Assembly: GCF_035594125.1 (NCBI RefSeq)
Contig: NC_087197.1
Span: forward strand, 6,597,352 to 6,661,351
Origin: Scylla paramamosain
Taxonomy: Eukaryota; Arthropoda; Malacostraca; Decapoda; Portunidae
Reading direction: 5' to 3'
DNA: 64,000 nucleotides
Position 1 is the stretch's first letter. Each line of letters begins with the position of its first letter. A model generated the notes under the pieces. It did not search any database, had not been told where the DNA came from, and saw only the letters and a program-made list of their open reading frames with translations. Of the stretch, positions 1 through 11,327 are shown piece by piece. Made by a program: the position numbers and the translations under genes.

Positions 1-500
1 AACACTAACATTTGTGTTCTCCAGACTTTAATGAAACGGATGTATTATTTGTGAAAGCGTATCAGACAACGTGTCCTTGGATACACTCAGATGATTTTTT
101 TAATTCCTTGGCAATGAAACGCAAAAATTTTCCATCTTATAAACTTTAAATCCTCTTGTGTCATCCAGCTTATAATGAAACAGATGCGTTATCACTGCTA
201 GCATACAAGAACACGTGTTACTCTCACACTACTTCACACAGATGATAAAAAGAAAAAAAAAAGTAAAATCCTCTATCTTATGAAGTTTAACTCCTGATGT
301 GTCATCAAGTTTATAATGAAACAGAAGCATCATTACTGTCAACATACAAGCACACGTGTCACTACATTCACACAGATGATAAAATAAAAACAAACATAAA
401 CATCGTAAAATCCAACATCCTACAAACTCTAAAACCTCTCATGGCATCACATTATAATTGAACCTCCACGGTGTTGCTGGAAACGTACAGAAACACGTGT
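1..500. repeat. Degenerate tandem repeat, about 140-bp unit
   Basis: A loosely conserved unit recurs about every 140 bases. Each copy carries an ACGTGT core (near 70, 212, 353 and 494) preceded by a 'TATAATGAAACAGA'-like segment and followed by 'CACAGATGATAAAA'. The first copy is cut by the window edge. No coding potential is seen. Confidence 0.6.
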
Positions 501-1350
501 CCTTCACCGTCCTATCTTTTGTACCTCGGTCGCTTCTCGCCAAGGAGGTTCAATAAAGACTCCTCTCTCAGCGCTGGTCGTCTCATGGTCAGCCAGGAAT
601 GAACACTCGCGCACCACAAGGTATGGAATCAATCTACATATGGAATACCACTTTCCTTTTTCCTTTGCATCGTTTCAGCTTCAATACATTCCCACGTGGG
701 CATAAAGGGAAGGTAAATAATGATTGTAATGTTGCTGTGGATTCTGTTGCAGTTCCGTGAATTTGTCCAGCTGCATCCAGTGTGCCTTGCCGGAGGTTTC
801 ATTTAGTTATTTTTTTATGTATTTTTTTTTTCTTCTCTTCTCTTTTCTCCATCATACCTTACTCTGCCATATGTTTTTATCTCTTCTTATATAATATTTC
901 TGCTAATTGTTAGAGGTTTCTTTACTTTTTAATATTTTTTTCCTCCTCTTTCTCCTACTTATTCTTTTCTTCTTCCCACACTATCCCTTTATACTTTTAA
1001 CTTCTCTTCATACTCTTTTCTTTCTTCCTCAAGTAACACTTCTACCAATAACACGTCACGGTCTAACCTATTCCACATAACTACCCAAATATGTTCTCCT
1101 CTATACTAATTAATTATCTAGCCATTGTTTTTTTTCGTTCCACTTAATTCACAAGTAACTGTCCAAATATTAAAGTGCCATGTTCTCCTTTATCCCATCT
1201 AATTAACTGACCTTCCTCTTGTATCCCATCTAACTAGCCGTTTCTATGGCGCTGCTCGTAAGCTGCCACGGCGACAGAGCTCCTCCCTTTTAACCCTAAT
1301 TTCTACACATCTACTAAATTCTCAAGCTGCTGGATTTGACACAAGTGACA
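501..1350. other. AT/T-rich flank without genes
   Basis: T-rich, pyrimidine-heavy sequence. From about 1040 to 1260 a degenerate motif resembling 'CTCCTTTATCCCATCTAATT' repeats loosely. The same style of motif resumes at 4448-4790, after the LINE, so the LINE seems to have inserted into this degenerate array. No gene is seen. Confidence 0.45.
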
Positions 1351-4300
1351 ATGAAGACGTCAGGAAAAAGTGGAGTGCCATGGACAGTAACTATGGCTTT
1401 ACTGCTGCTAATAACTGCAAGTTTTGTGATGGTAACAGCCGCTGCAAACGTAAACATACGGTACGACAGTGTCTCCCTCCTTGCACTACGCCCTCCAGTA
1501 GGCGAGCCTCTACCCAGACACCTCATCGACAGCGTAAAACTACTTCAAGATTTACAAGTAAGCAGTGATATAAGAGAAGAACGAGGAGATGTACCGGGTC
1601 GGCGACAACGGAAACGAGCAAGGGGACGACGAAGTGGTGTGAGGGTCAGATTCAGGCGACGTGGCATACGTACACCGCTGCCAGCCCTTACATTTGGTAA
1701 TGCTCGCTCCCTCAGAAACAAGATTGATGAGCTCTCTGCGAACTGCAAGTACATACATGAATACAGAGATAGTGCTATCATTGCCCTGACTGAAACGTGG
1801 CTGCAAGAGAGAGACGTGGACGGGACTTACAACCTTGATGGATTCGTGTTAATAAGGTCCGATAGGGTAGGTGTCAACAAGGAGAAAGGTGGGGGAGTCG
1901 CTGTATATGTTAATGAAAATTGGTGCTCACAAGTGAATATTAATGAAAAATACTGTGATAATGACATAGAATACCTTGTAGTATCCTGTCGTCCTTTCTA
2001 CCTCCCACGAGAATTCGTTAAGATAATACTTATCATCGTGTACATCCCTACGGACGCAGACGTGGCAACAGCTGCAGAAATACTGGAAAATTGTGTCTCT
2101 AGATATGAAAGCCGATGGCCAGAAAGTGCTAGGCTGATCATGGGTGACTTTAATACGTGTGATTTCCAGGGAAAAATCCCAGAATACGAACAATCCGTTA
2201 AATGCACAACCCGAGGAAATAATACGCTAGATAAACTATATTGCAATGTGAGAGGCGCCTATCGTGCCTACCAAAGACCGCAATTAGGGACCAGTGATCA
2301 CAATATGATCTTTTGTGCACCGACCTATAAACAAGTGTTGAAAAATGAACCGTGCAAAGTGGTACAATATAGAAAATGGGAACCAGAAAATATATCCCAG
2401 CTCCGAGCCTGCCTGGAGTGTACAGACTGGGCCGCGCTCATAGAAAACAGGGCAGACATTAACGTAAACACGGACATTTTTAATTCATATTTTAACTTTT
2501 GTCTAGACATGCTTATACCTACCAAAGATGTGAAAATATATCCTAATAACAAGCCATGGATAAATAAAGAGTTGATATCTATGTTAAATGAAAAGCGCAG
2601 AATAAGGCATAGTGGAAGTACAGACCAGAAAAAGAATTTGCAAAAACGAATAGATAAGAAAATAACAAACTCAAAAAAAAAATACAAAGAAAAGATTGAA
2701 GGGCTTTTTAGAACAAATAAATCGAAAGATGCTTGGAAAGGAGTCAAGGCACTTTGCGGATATAGAAAAAAACAAATAACACCTGAACCAGACGATGTGG
2801 TAACATATGTAAATGATATGAACTCATTTTTCGCTAGATTTGAACAGTATGATACTAGTGTAGAAAGAAGTGAGGTGTTGGGTGTCATACGCGACAAGAG
2901 AGACGAACAAATCGAGATAACGAACGAAGCAGTGATGAGGGAACTGAAACGTGTGCGAGTGAGTAAAGCCACGGGGCCGGATGGGATACCAGCTCGGGCA
3001 ATTAAGTACTGTGCGGAACAGCTGACTCCGGTGCTGACACAACTGTTCCAAGATTCCATCGACCAGGGAGATGTGCCTCATCTATGGAAACTCACAGAAA
3101 TTAAACCCATTGCCAAAACTCCTTTTCCGAATACTTTTAATGATTTTAGACCTGTTGCCCTCACATCTAATATTATGAAATGTTTGGAGAATATTGTTAG
3201 AAACCTTTTATGTGATAGAATGGAATGTTTTAGAGACCAAATGCAATTCGCTTACTGTAGAAATAGAAGTGTTCAAGATGCAAGCTTAACTTTTATGAAT
3301 GATATTAGCAAACACTTAGATCAAAGATATTCATCAATTAGAATTTTATTTATAGATTTTAGTTCAGCTTTTAACACTATACAGCCCCATATACTTTTAA
3401 GGAAACTTTTAGCGATGGGCTATAACAGTAACCTTTTAAACTGGATTTTTAGTTTCTTAGCAAAAAGGCCCCAGTACACCAAAATAGGCAGCACACTGTC
3501 CAACAAAATCATTACCAACACAGGTGCACCTCAGGGATGTGTGTTGTCCCCAGTATTATTCACCCTGTACACAAATGACTGTAGGAGCGTCTTTGATGAC
3601 TGTAACATAATCAAATATGCCGATGACACAGTAATTATAGGAAAGATATTGAACGATGACTGTAGAAATTATGAAACTCAGGTACGAAAATTTGTTGAGT
3701 GGTGTACAGATAACTATTTAGTACTGAATGTTAAGAAAACCAAAGAAATGATAATAGATTTTAGGAAAAAGCTTACAAATGCACCAGATCCCATCAGTAT
3801 TAATGGAGAACCTGTGGAACGGGTAAAAGAATATAAATATCTTGGGATTGTGATTGACGATGAACTCAAAGGCAATGCAAATACAAATCTAGTCATTAAA
3901 AAGTGCAACCAAAGACTTCATTTTATCAGAATTTTAAATAACGTTCATGTAGACAAGAAAATAATCAGCTTGTTTTATAAATCCACCTTAGAGTCAATTT
4001 TGAATTTTTCTGTCACTACCTGGTACAAAAAGCTAACTGTATCAGACAAAAATAAGCTAAACAAAATAGTCAAAAAGGCTAAAAAGTTAGGGGCAACAGT
4101 AACATTCATAGACAATCTATATCAAGAGGCAGCATTAAAACAAGTTCGGAAAATAATGCAGGACCAAACTCATCCTCTTAATAATTGTTATATGTTTTTA
4201 AGGTCAGGACGAAGGCTGGCACTGCCATTGATAAAAACGGAGCGGTACAAGAAAACTTTTGTCCCCAGCAGTATTGTGATTTTTAACCATTTTTACTCAT

Positions 4301-4447
4301 AGAAACTCTTTTAATGCTTTTTTGTGACACACTTTTATTTATATATAGTACTTCTGGAGCCTGTTTTTTGCCAAAAAGAATTTCACATGTATGCATATAT
4401 GTATAACAATGTGACCAATAAATTATCTTATCTTATCTTATCTTATT
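1336..4447 (+). mobile_element. Non-LTR retrotransposon (LINE), full ORF, (TTATC)n tail
   Basis: The element holds one long ORF with an apurinic-type endonuclease followed by a reverse transcriptase. An AATAAA lies at 4417-4422 and is followed directly by a pentamer tail, TTATC/TCTTA repeats at 4423-4447. A tandem-repeat tail in place of poly(A) is typical of CR1/L2/Rex1-type LINEs. The basic stretch before the endonuclease and the 'NARSLRNKIDEL' start also suggest the Rex1/L2/CR1 side of the tree, but the clade is not proven. The 5' end and any target-site duplication are not determined. Confidence 0.85.
1351..4302 (+). CDS. LINE endonuclease/reverse transcriptase polyprotein
   Basis: The protein is 983 aa from the first in-frame ATG, with no stop or frameshift. 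Residues 10-35 are strongly hydrophobic (ALLLLITASFVMV), like a signal peptide or a membrane segment, which is unusual for a LINE protein. A very basic stretch (RRQRKRARGRR) follows. The endonuclease then starts at 'GNARSLRNK', with catalytic signatures GDFN (D266, N268) and SDHN (S315-D316-H317). The reverse transcriptase has 'FIDFSSAFNTI', 'GAPQGCVLSP' and the YADD box at 756-759. The C-terminal part ends 'IVIFNHFYS'. By family knowledge it nicks target DNA and copies its own RNA onto the nick. An intact ORF of this length suggests a fairly recent insertion. No separate ORF1 is visible upstream. Confidence 0.85.
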   Translation: MKTSGKSGVPWTVTMALLLLITASFVMVTAAANVNIRYDSVSLLALRPPVGEPLPRHLIDSVKLLQDLQVSSDIREERGDVPGRRQRKRARGRRSGVRVRFRRRGIRTPLPALTFGNARSLRNKIDELSANCKYIHEYRDSAIIALTETWLQERDVDGTYNLDGFVLIRSDRVGVNKEKGGGVAVYVNENWCSQVNINEKYCDNDIEYLVVSCRPFYLPREFVKIILIIVYIPTDADVATAAEILENCVSRYESRWPESARLIMGDFNTCDFQGKIPEYEQSVKCTTRGNNTLDKLYCNVRGAYRAYQRPQLGTSDHNMIFCAPTYKQVLKNEPCKVVQYRKWEPENISQLRACLECTDWAALIENRADINVNTDIFNSYFNFCLDMLIPTKDVKIYPNNKPWINKELISMLNEKRRIRHSGSTDQKKNLQKRIDKKITNSKKKYKEKIEGLFRTNKSKDAWKGVKALCGYRKKQITPEPDDVVTYVNDMNSFFARFEQYDTSVERSEVLGVIRDKRDEQIEITNEAVMRELKRVRVSKATGPDGIPARAIKYCAEQLTPVLTQLFQDSIDQGDVPHLWKLTEIKPIAKTPFPNTFNDFRPVALTSNIMKCLENIVRNLLCDRMECFRDQMQFAYCRNRSVQDASLTFMNDISKHLDQRYSSIRILFIDFSSAFNTIQPHILLRKLLAMGYNSNLLNWIFSFLAKRPQYTKIGSTLSNKIITNTGAPQGCVLSPVLFTLYTNDCRSVFDDCNIIKYADDTVIIGKILNDDCRNYETQVRKFVEWCTDNYLVLNVKKTKEMIIDFRKKLTNAPDPISINGEPVERVKEYKYLGIVIDDELKGNANTNLVIKKCNQRLHFIRILNNVHVDKKIISLFYKSTLESILNFSVTTWYKKLTVSDKNKLNKIVKKAKKLGATVTFIDNLYQEAALKQVRKIMQDQTHPLNNCYMFLRSGRRLALPLIKTERYKKTFVPSSIVIFNHFYS

Positions 4448-5135
4448 AGCCACTCACTGCCTCTTCTATCCTAACTAACCACTTTCTCCTCTGTTTCATG
4501 CAATTAGGTAAAGTCTCCTTTATCTCACCTTTCTCACAAGCAAATGTTTTTTTTTCGAATTCAATTACCAAGTATTTCTCCTCTCTTCCACTTCAAAGGT
4601 CTTTCCTGTCCCAACTAATTTACTAGATATAGTCTCCTCCATCCAGCTAGTCTCTTCTATTCACTCTACTTAACCACACTCAATAATTAGCCAGTCTCTT
4701 TCACCCGACTTCTCGTAAACAAACCGGCCACTGTCTGCTCTCTCCCACCTAATCAATCTTTACTCCATCAAATTAACCACCTTGCCAACAATCAAGATAT
4801 CACCCTCCCTATTCTTCCAGCCCAGTAGCATTAATGACGGTAATCCCTACCCTCTCTAGTTACCTGTCTTTTTGTCAACCTTCCCAGTTTTATGAAAGGC
4901 AAGGCGCGTGGCGATGGGCGAAGCTTCCGACCATCAGGGATTAAATTCTGGGGGGTAAGTATTAGCTAAGCTGTACCCTGGGAGGCTTAATTATCCCGAT
5001 TGTGTGCTGTGTGTAGTGGGTTTCTGATGTAGTGTAGTGAAAAGAGTTGTTGTTTGTTGGGGTTTGTATTACAAGTGTTACTGGGATATTGGTGGTAGTG
5101 GTGGCTAGTGATGGTGATAGTGGTGGTGGTGGTGA

Positions 5136-5173
<38 letters not shown>

Positions 5174-5215
5174 ACACTGATGTGTTTCATTTTTTTTTCA
5201 CTGTAGAGTGAATAA
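4448..5215. other. Degenerate repeat flank, no gene
   Basis: Pyrimidine-rich sequence continues the 'CTCCTCTATCC..AACTAA'-like repeat seen upstream of the LINE, then passes into GT/GGT-rich sequence and a short (AGT)n run around 5150-5172. No gene is seen. Confidence 0.4.
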
Positions 5216-5221
5216 ATTATT

Positions 5222-6460
<1,239 letters not shown>

Positions 6461-6639
6461 AGACCAGTGGCTATTAGGACATCAAGAACTTCAAACGCCC
6501 AGTGATTAATAAAACAAACTTCATCTGAGCAAATCGTCAAAACTGTGGCTTGAAAACATCCGTAGCATCACTGAACTAACGATAATACCAACATGGAAAA
6601 CCACAATTGTTAAGAAATAAGCTAAGATTGTGATGGGCA

Positions 6640-7130
6640 GGGAAAGAAAGGGGAAGATTATGGATGATCTGAGACGCTGTAGCCTAGTGGTTCCTCTGTG
6701 CGCAGATAAAACAACAACAACAACAACAACAACAAAAACAACAACAACAACAACATCATCAACTAAACACTTGCACGAAACAGTGACACTATTAAGATGA
6801 ACAGGAACATGGAAACCAACTGAAATGGGGAGGCAAAGAGAAGGTTGACAAGTGGTGATTGGAGACGCTGCATCCTGTTTCCTACTAGTTTCTCAATGCA
6901 CAAATAATAAACAACGGCTAAACAGATACGCAGAACACAGGATGATCAGAAACACTGCGGCTTATTACCTTCTTTACTTCCTCTCTGCGCAAGTAACAAG
7001 CAAATGACTGAACGAATGCGCAAAATATGGGTTGACCAAAAACACGCCAGGCTGTTGTTAACCTTCCAATTCCTCTATGCACAAATAATAAATAAACAAA
7101 ACACATGCACACAAAATAGTGACTAGTACA
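6640..7130. repeat. Diverged tandem repeat, about 90-bp unit
   Basis: Four diverged copies share 'GATNATCNGAAACNCTG' followed by 'CCTCTNTGCGCANATAA'. They start near 6663, 6854, 6940 and 7030. The first copy has a (CAA)n expansion at 6711-6753. No coding potential is seen. Confidence 0.5.
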
Positions 7131-7781
7131 TTACCAGCATCGACAGGAAGATACGGGGAAGAGCAGGGAGGGAATATGACGCCTTTAAAGAGACTGACAA
7201 GCGTTTCCAACACCCCGCGGCTCTCCACAGCACAGTCTGCACCGCCGCCTCGCAGTTCTCACGACCGCGGCACACAGTAATGTTACGGAGGCACAATTAC
7301 CGGGGAAACTAACACACTTGCCGTCACCTTTACGTCACCACGAGATAATGGAGAGCCGACCAAAAACTGAATGAGTCTCTTCGTTCAGTTTACAGCACAC
7401 GGTATTGATACGGACGCAAAAGTACTGAGGAAACTAGTACGCGGCCCGCTGTCTTGACGTAAACACGCGGCAGTGGCGAGGCGAGCAGGACTAAGGCGGC
7501 TGAGAGTTACAGATCCAGTGTCTCAATTCGGAGGTTCATTGTTTCGAGTATTCTTCACGCAGCTGAGCCAAATGTCCACGGTCTCACAGTGCGGGAAATA
7601 TCTATCGCACTCTTTAGTGTGTAGGAGGATACGAGAATTAAGGATGAGGTGTAATATCAGATCTCCAGGGGGACGTACTTATATTCAATGGTCTTTATTG
7701 TCACGTGAGACTAACCCGCGCTGATTCGAGTCTTACATTGAAGCGTTACGTTGCCAGATTCGCCACGGAACATTAATCCAA

Positions 7782-7782
<1 letters not shown>
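7131..7782. other. Unassigned sequence
   Basis: Higher-GC sequence with a weak duplication: 'TACGGAGGCACAATTAC..GGGGAAACTA' near 7275 and a related copy near 7405. A frame open from 7473 to 7724 resembles nothing recognised. No gene is called. Confidence 0.3.
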
Positions 7783-7820
<38 letters not shown>

Positions 7821-7822
7821 CG

Positions 7823-7860
<38 letters not shown>

Positions 7861-8270
7861 TGCATGATTTCTATTCGAATTTTTTCTTTACCTTTTATTT
7901 ATTTATTTTTTCTATTATTTATCTATTTATTTATTCTTTGGCTGAGTATACACTCAATGCCACCACCACCATCGCAATTTGTGGCGGTGTGTTTCAGTCA
8001 CTGTCATCATAATCATCATAATTCTCCTCACCTTTCTTTTCCTCTTCCTCCTCTTTTTCCTCCTCGTTCTCCTTTTCCTCCTTCATCATCATCATATTCC
8101 TCTTCATCATCATCATATTCTCTTCCTCTTCCGCATCATCATTAGAAATTTGTTCCTCTCCTCCTCTTCCTCCTCTTTCTCCTCCTCCTCTCTCTCTCAT
8201 CTCCTCCTCACCATCATCATCACCATCATCATAATCTCCATCTTTCTCATCACAATCACCACAACAACAG
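7783..8270. repeat. Microsatellites: (GT)n, (GA)n and (TCC/TCA)n
   Basis: (GT)n occupies 7783-7818 and (GA)n 7824-7858. From about 8020 to 8265 the sequence is dominated by TCC, TCA and TTC triplets. These give long but meaningless Leu/Ser/Ile-rich frames. Confidence 0.9.
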
Positions 8271-8274
8271 GGGA

Positions 8275-8326
8275 GGGGACATTTATGGTCCCCTCCCCAT
8301 CTGGGGAGGGGACCATAAATGTCCCC
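8275..8326. repeat. Perfect 24-bp inverted repeat (hairpin)
   Basis: Arms 8275-8298 and 8303-8326 are exact reverse complements with a 4-base loop (ATCT). Each arm joins GGGGACATTTATGG to a C/T-rich half. The hairpin sits exactly between the microsatellite and the start of the LINE. Confidence 0.9.
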
Positions 8327-8390
8327 AGGTCGGACTGCCTTTCTGTCGACGACCCTAAGTGTCTTGACACCCCCCTCAACTTTTTCTTCA

Positions 8391-9085
8391 CTAACTTCTG
8401 CAACATTCGCGGTCTAAGATCTAATTTTCAATCTGTAGAACACCACCTCTCCTCTCCTAAACTTCATCTTCTTTTCCTCACTGAAACTCAGGTGTCTGAG
8501 GCAACTGACAGTAGTCCCTTTTCTGTTCCCTCCTACTTTCTCTATCCTCATTTTCGATCCAAAGCTGGATGCTGCGTTTATGTGCGCAATGACTTAACCT
8601 GCTCTCGTGCCCACGCTCTTGAATCTTCCGAGTTTTCCACCATCTGGCTACGACTACAGAGTCATTCTCATATTAAATTTATCTGTGCTGTATACCTCTC
8701 TCCTAACTCCTCTGACTATAAAAAATTCTTTGACTACTTAACTTCCAAAGTGGAGCACATTCTGACCCTCTTCCCTTTTGCAGAGATCTCCATTCTTGGA
8801 GACTTCAATGTTCACCACCAGCTTTGGCTTTCCTCTCCCTTCACTGACCATCCTGGTGAACTAGCCTACAACTTTGCTATCCTCCATGACCTAGAGCAAT
8901 TGGTGCAACACCCTACTCGTATTCCTGACCGTCTTGGAGATACGCCCAACATTCTTGACCTCTTCCTGACCTCTAATCCTTCTGCTTATGCTGTCACCCT
9001 TTCTTCCCCGTTGGGCTCCTCCGATCACAATCTCATATCTTTATCTTGTCCTATCACTCCAATCCCTCCTCAGGATCCCCCTGCC
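8391..9085 (+). pseudogene. LINE endonuclease domain (copy 1)
   Basis: The frame starts in '[19 protein letters not shown]' and has the endonuclease signatures LGDFN, '[11 protein letters not shown]' and GSSDHN, in the usual order and spacing for an APE-type LINE endonuclease. It stops at 9085 because of a frameshift. The next part ('[20 protein letters not shown]') continues in another frame to about 9232. The open frame upstream of 8327 is only translated microsatellite. Confidence 0.8.
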
Positions 9086-9228
9086 TAAGCGAAGGTGCCT
9101 CTGGCGTTTTGTCTCTGCTAATTGGGGGGACCTGAGGAGGTATTTTGCTGATTTTCCATGGAATGACTACTGCTTCCGTGTCAGAGACCCGTCTTTGTGT
9201 GCTGAGCGCATAACAGAGGTGATAGTGT

Positions 9229-11223
9229 TTGGCATTGGAGGCGTACATTCCTCACTCTTTTTCTCGTCTTAAACCTTCTAAACCTTGGTTTAACACAGCT
9301 TGTTCTCGTGCTATACATGACAGAGAGGTGGCCCACAAAAGGTACTTAAGCCTTCCATCACCAGAATCTCATGCACTTTATATTTCTGCCCGGAACCATG
9401 CCAAGTCTGTTCTCCAACTAGCCAAAAACTCCTTCATTAACAGAAAATGTCAAAACCTTTCAAGATCTAACTCCCCTCGTGATTTCTGGCATCTAGCCAA
9501 AAATATCTCCAATAACTTTGCTTCTTCTTTCCCTCCTCTACTTCAACCAGATGGCACCACTGCTATCACATCTATTTCTAAAGCTGAACTCTTTGATCAA
9601 ATCTTTGCTAAAAACTCTACCTTGGACGATTCTGGGCTTGTTCCTCCCTCTCCTCCACCCTCTGACTACTTCATGCCACGTATTAAAATTCTTCGCAATG
9701 ATGTTTTCCATGCCTTCGCTGGCCTAAACCCTCGGAAGGCTTATGGACCTGATGGGGTCCCTCCTATTGTTCTCCGAAAATGTGCCTCCGTGCTTGCACC
9801 TTGCCTAGTCAAACTCTTTCAGCTCTGTCTGTCAACATCTACCTTTCCTTCTTGCTGGAAGTTTGCCTACATTCAACCTGTTCCTAAAAAGGGTGATCGC
9901 TCTAATCCCTCAAACTACCGTCCTATTGCATTAGTTTCCTGCTTATCTTAAGTTTTTGAATCTATCCTCAACAGGAAGATTCTTAAACATCTACCACTTC
10001 ACAACCTTCTATCTGATCGCCAGTATGGGTTCCGTCAAGGCCGCTCTACTGGTGATCTTTTGGCTTTCCTTACTGAGTCTTGGTCATCCTCTTTTAGAGA
10101 CTTTGGTGAAACTTTTATTGTTGCCTTGGACATATCAAAAGCTTTTGATAGAGTCTGTCACAAAACTTTGATTCCCAAACTACCCTCCTACGGTTTCTAT
10201 CCTTCTCTCTGTAACTTCATCTCAAGTTTCCTTTCTGACCGTTCTATTGCTGCTGTGGTAGACGGTCACTGTTCTTCTCCTAAATCTATTAACAGTGGTG
10301 TTCCTCAGGGTTCTGTCCTGTCACCCACTCTCTTCTTATTATTCATTAATGATCTTCTAAAGCAAACTTCTTGTCCTATCCACTCCTATGCTGATGATAC
10401 CACCCTGCACTTTTCCACGTCTTTTCATAGACGTCCAACCCTTCAGGAGGTAAACATATCACGCAGGGAAGCCACGGAACGCCTGACTTCTGATCTTTCT
10501 AAAATTTCTGATTGGGGCAGAGCAAACTTGGTATTGTTCAATGCCTCAAAAACTCAATTCCTCCATCTATCAACTCGACACAACCTTCCAGACAACTATC
10601 CCCTCTTCTTCAATGACACTCAACTGTCTTCTACACTGAACATCCTCGGTCTGTCCTTTACTTATAATCTGAACTGAAAACTTCACATCTTATCTCTAGC
10701 TAAAACATCTTCTATGAAGTTAGGTGTTCTGAGACGTCTCCGCCAGTTTTTCTCACCCCCCCAGCTGCTAACTCTGTACAAGGGCCTTATCCGTCCATGT
10801 ATGGAGTATGCTTCACATGTCTGGGGGGGTTCCACTCATACTGCTCTTCTAGACAGGGTGGAATCAAAAGCTTTTCGTCTCATCAACTCCTCTCCTCTAA
10901 CTGACTGTCTTCAGCCTCTCTCTCACCGCCGCAATGTTGCATATCTAGCTGTCTTCTACCGCTATTTTCATGCCAACTGCTCTTCTGATCTTGCTAACTG
11001 CATGCCTCCCCTCCTTCCGCGGCCTCGCTGCACAAGACTTTCTTCTTTCTCTCACCCCTATTCTGTCCACCTCTCTAACGCAAGAGTTAACCAGTATTCT
11101 CAATCATTCATCCCTTTCTCTGGTAAACTCTGGAACTCCCTGCCTGCTTCTGAATTTCCACCTTCCTATGACTTGAATTCCTTCAAGAGGGAGGTTTCAA
11201 GACACTTATCCACCAATTTTTGA
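9229..11223 (+). pseudogene. LINE reverse transcriptase domain (copy 1)
   Basis: Three open pieces share one frame (9229-9951, to 10677, and 10714-11223), interrupted by a TAA replacing a Lys codon and a TGA replacing a Trp codon. The intact related copies at 11328 and 51293 show the original residues. Motifs include 'GLNPRKAYGPDGVPP', 'LDISKAFDRV', 'SGVPQGSVLSPTLF' and YADDT. The C-terminal part has 'LYKGLIRPCMEYASHVWGG', standard for Jockey-superfamily enzymes. In an active element this enzyme would make cDNA at the nicked target. Confidence 0.85.
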
Positions 11224-11327
11224 CCACTGCTTTGACCCTTTTATGGGACTGGCATTTCAGTGGGCATTTTTTTATTAGGTTTTCGTTGCCTTTGGCAGTA
11301 TCATTCCTACATAAAAAAAAAAAAAAA

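Larger units (their letters stand above)
8327..11327 (+). mobile_element. Jockey/X-element-like LINE, copy 1 (broken)
   Basis: The endonuclease and reverse transcriptase are both present, followed by a 3' UTR ending 'CATTTCAGTGGGCATTT' and a poly(A) at about 11312-11327. Reading frames change twice between endonuclease and RT (near 9080 and 9232), and stop codons occur at 9949-9951 and 10675-10677, so it cannot make a full protein. There is no ORF1, so it is 5'-truncated or ORF1-less. Three more fragments of the same family lie at 11328, 51293 and, antisense, 43957, with a diverged relative at 55568. Confidence 0.85.
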
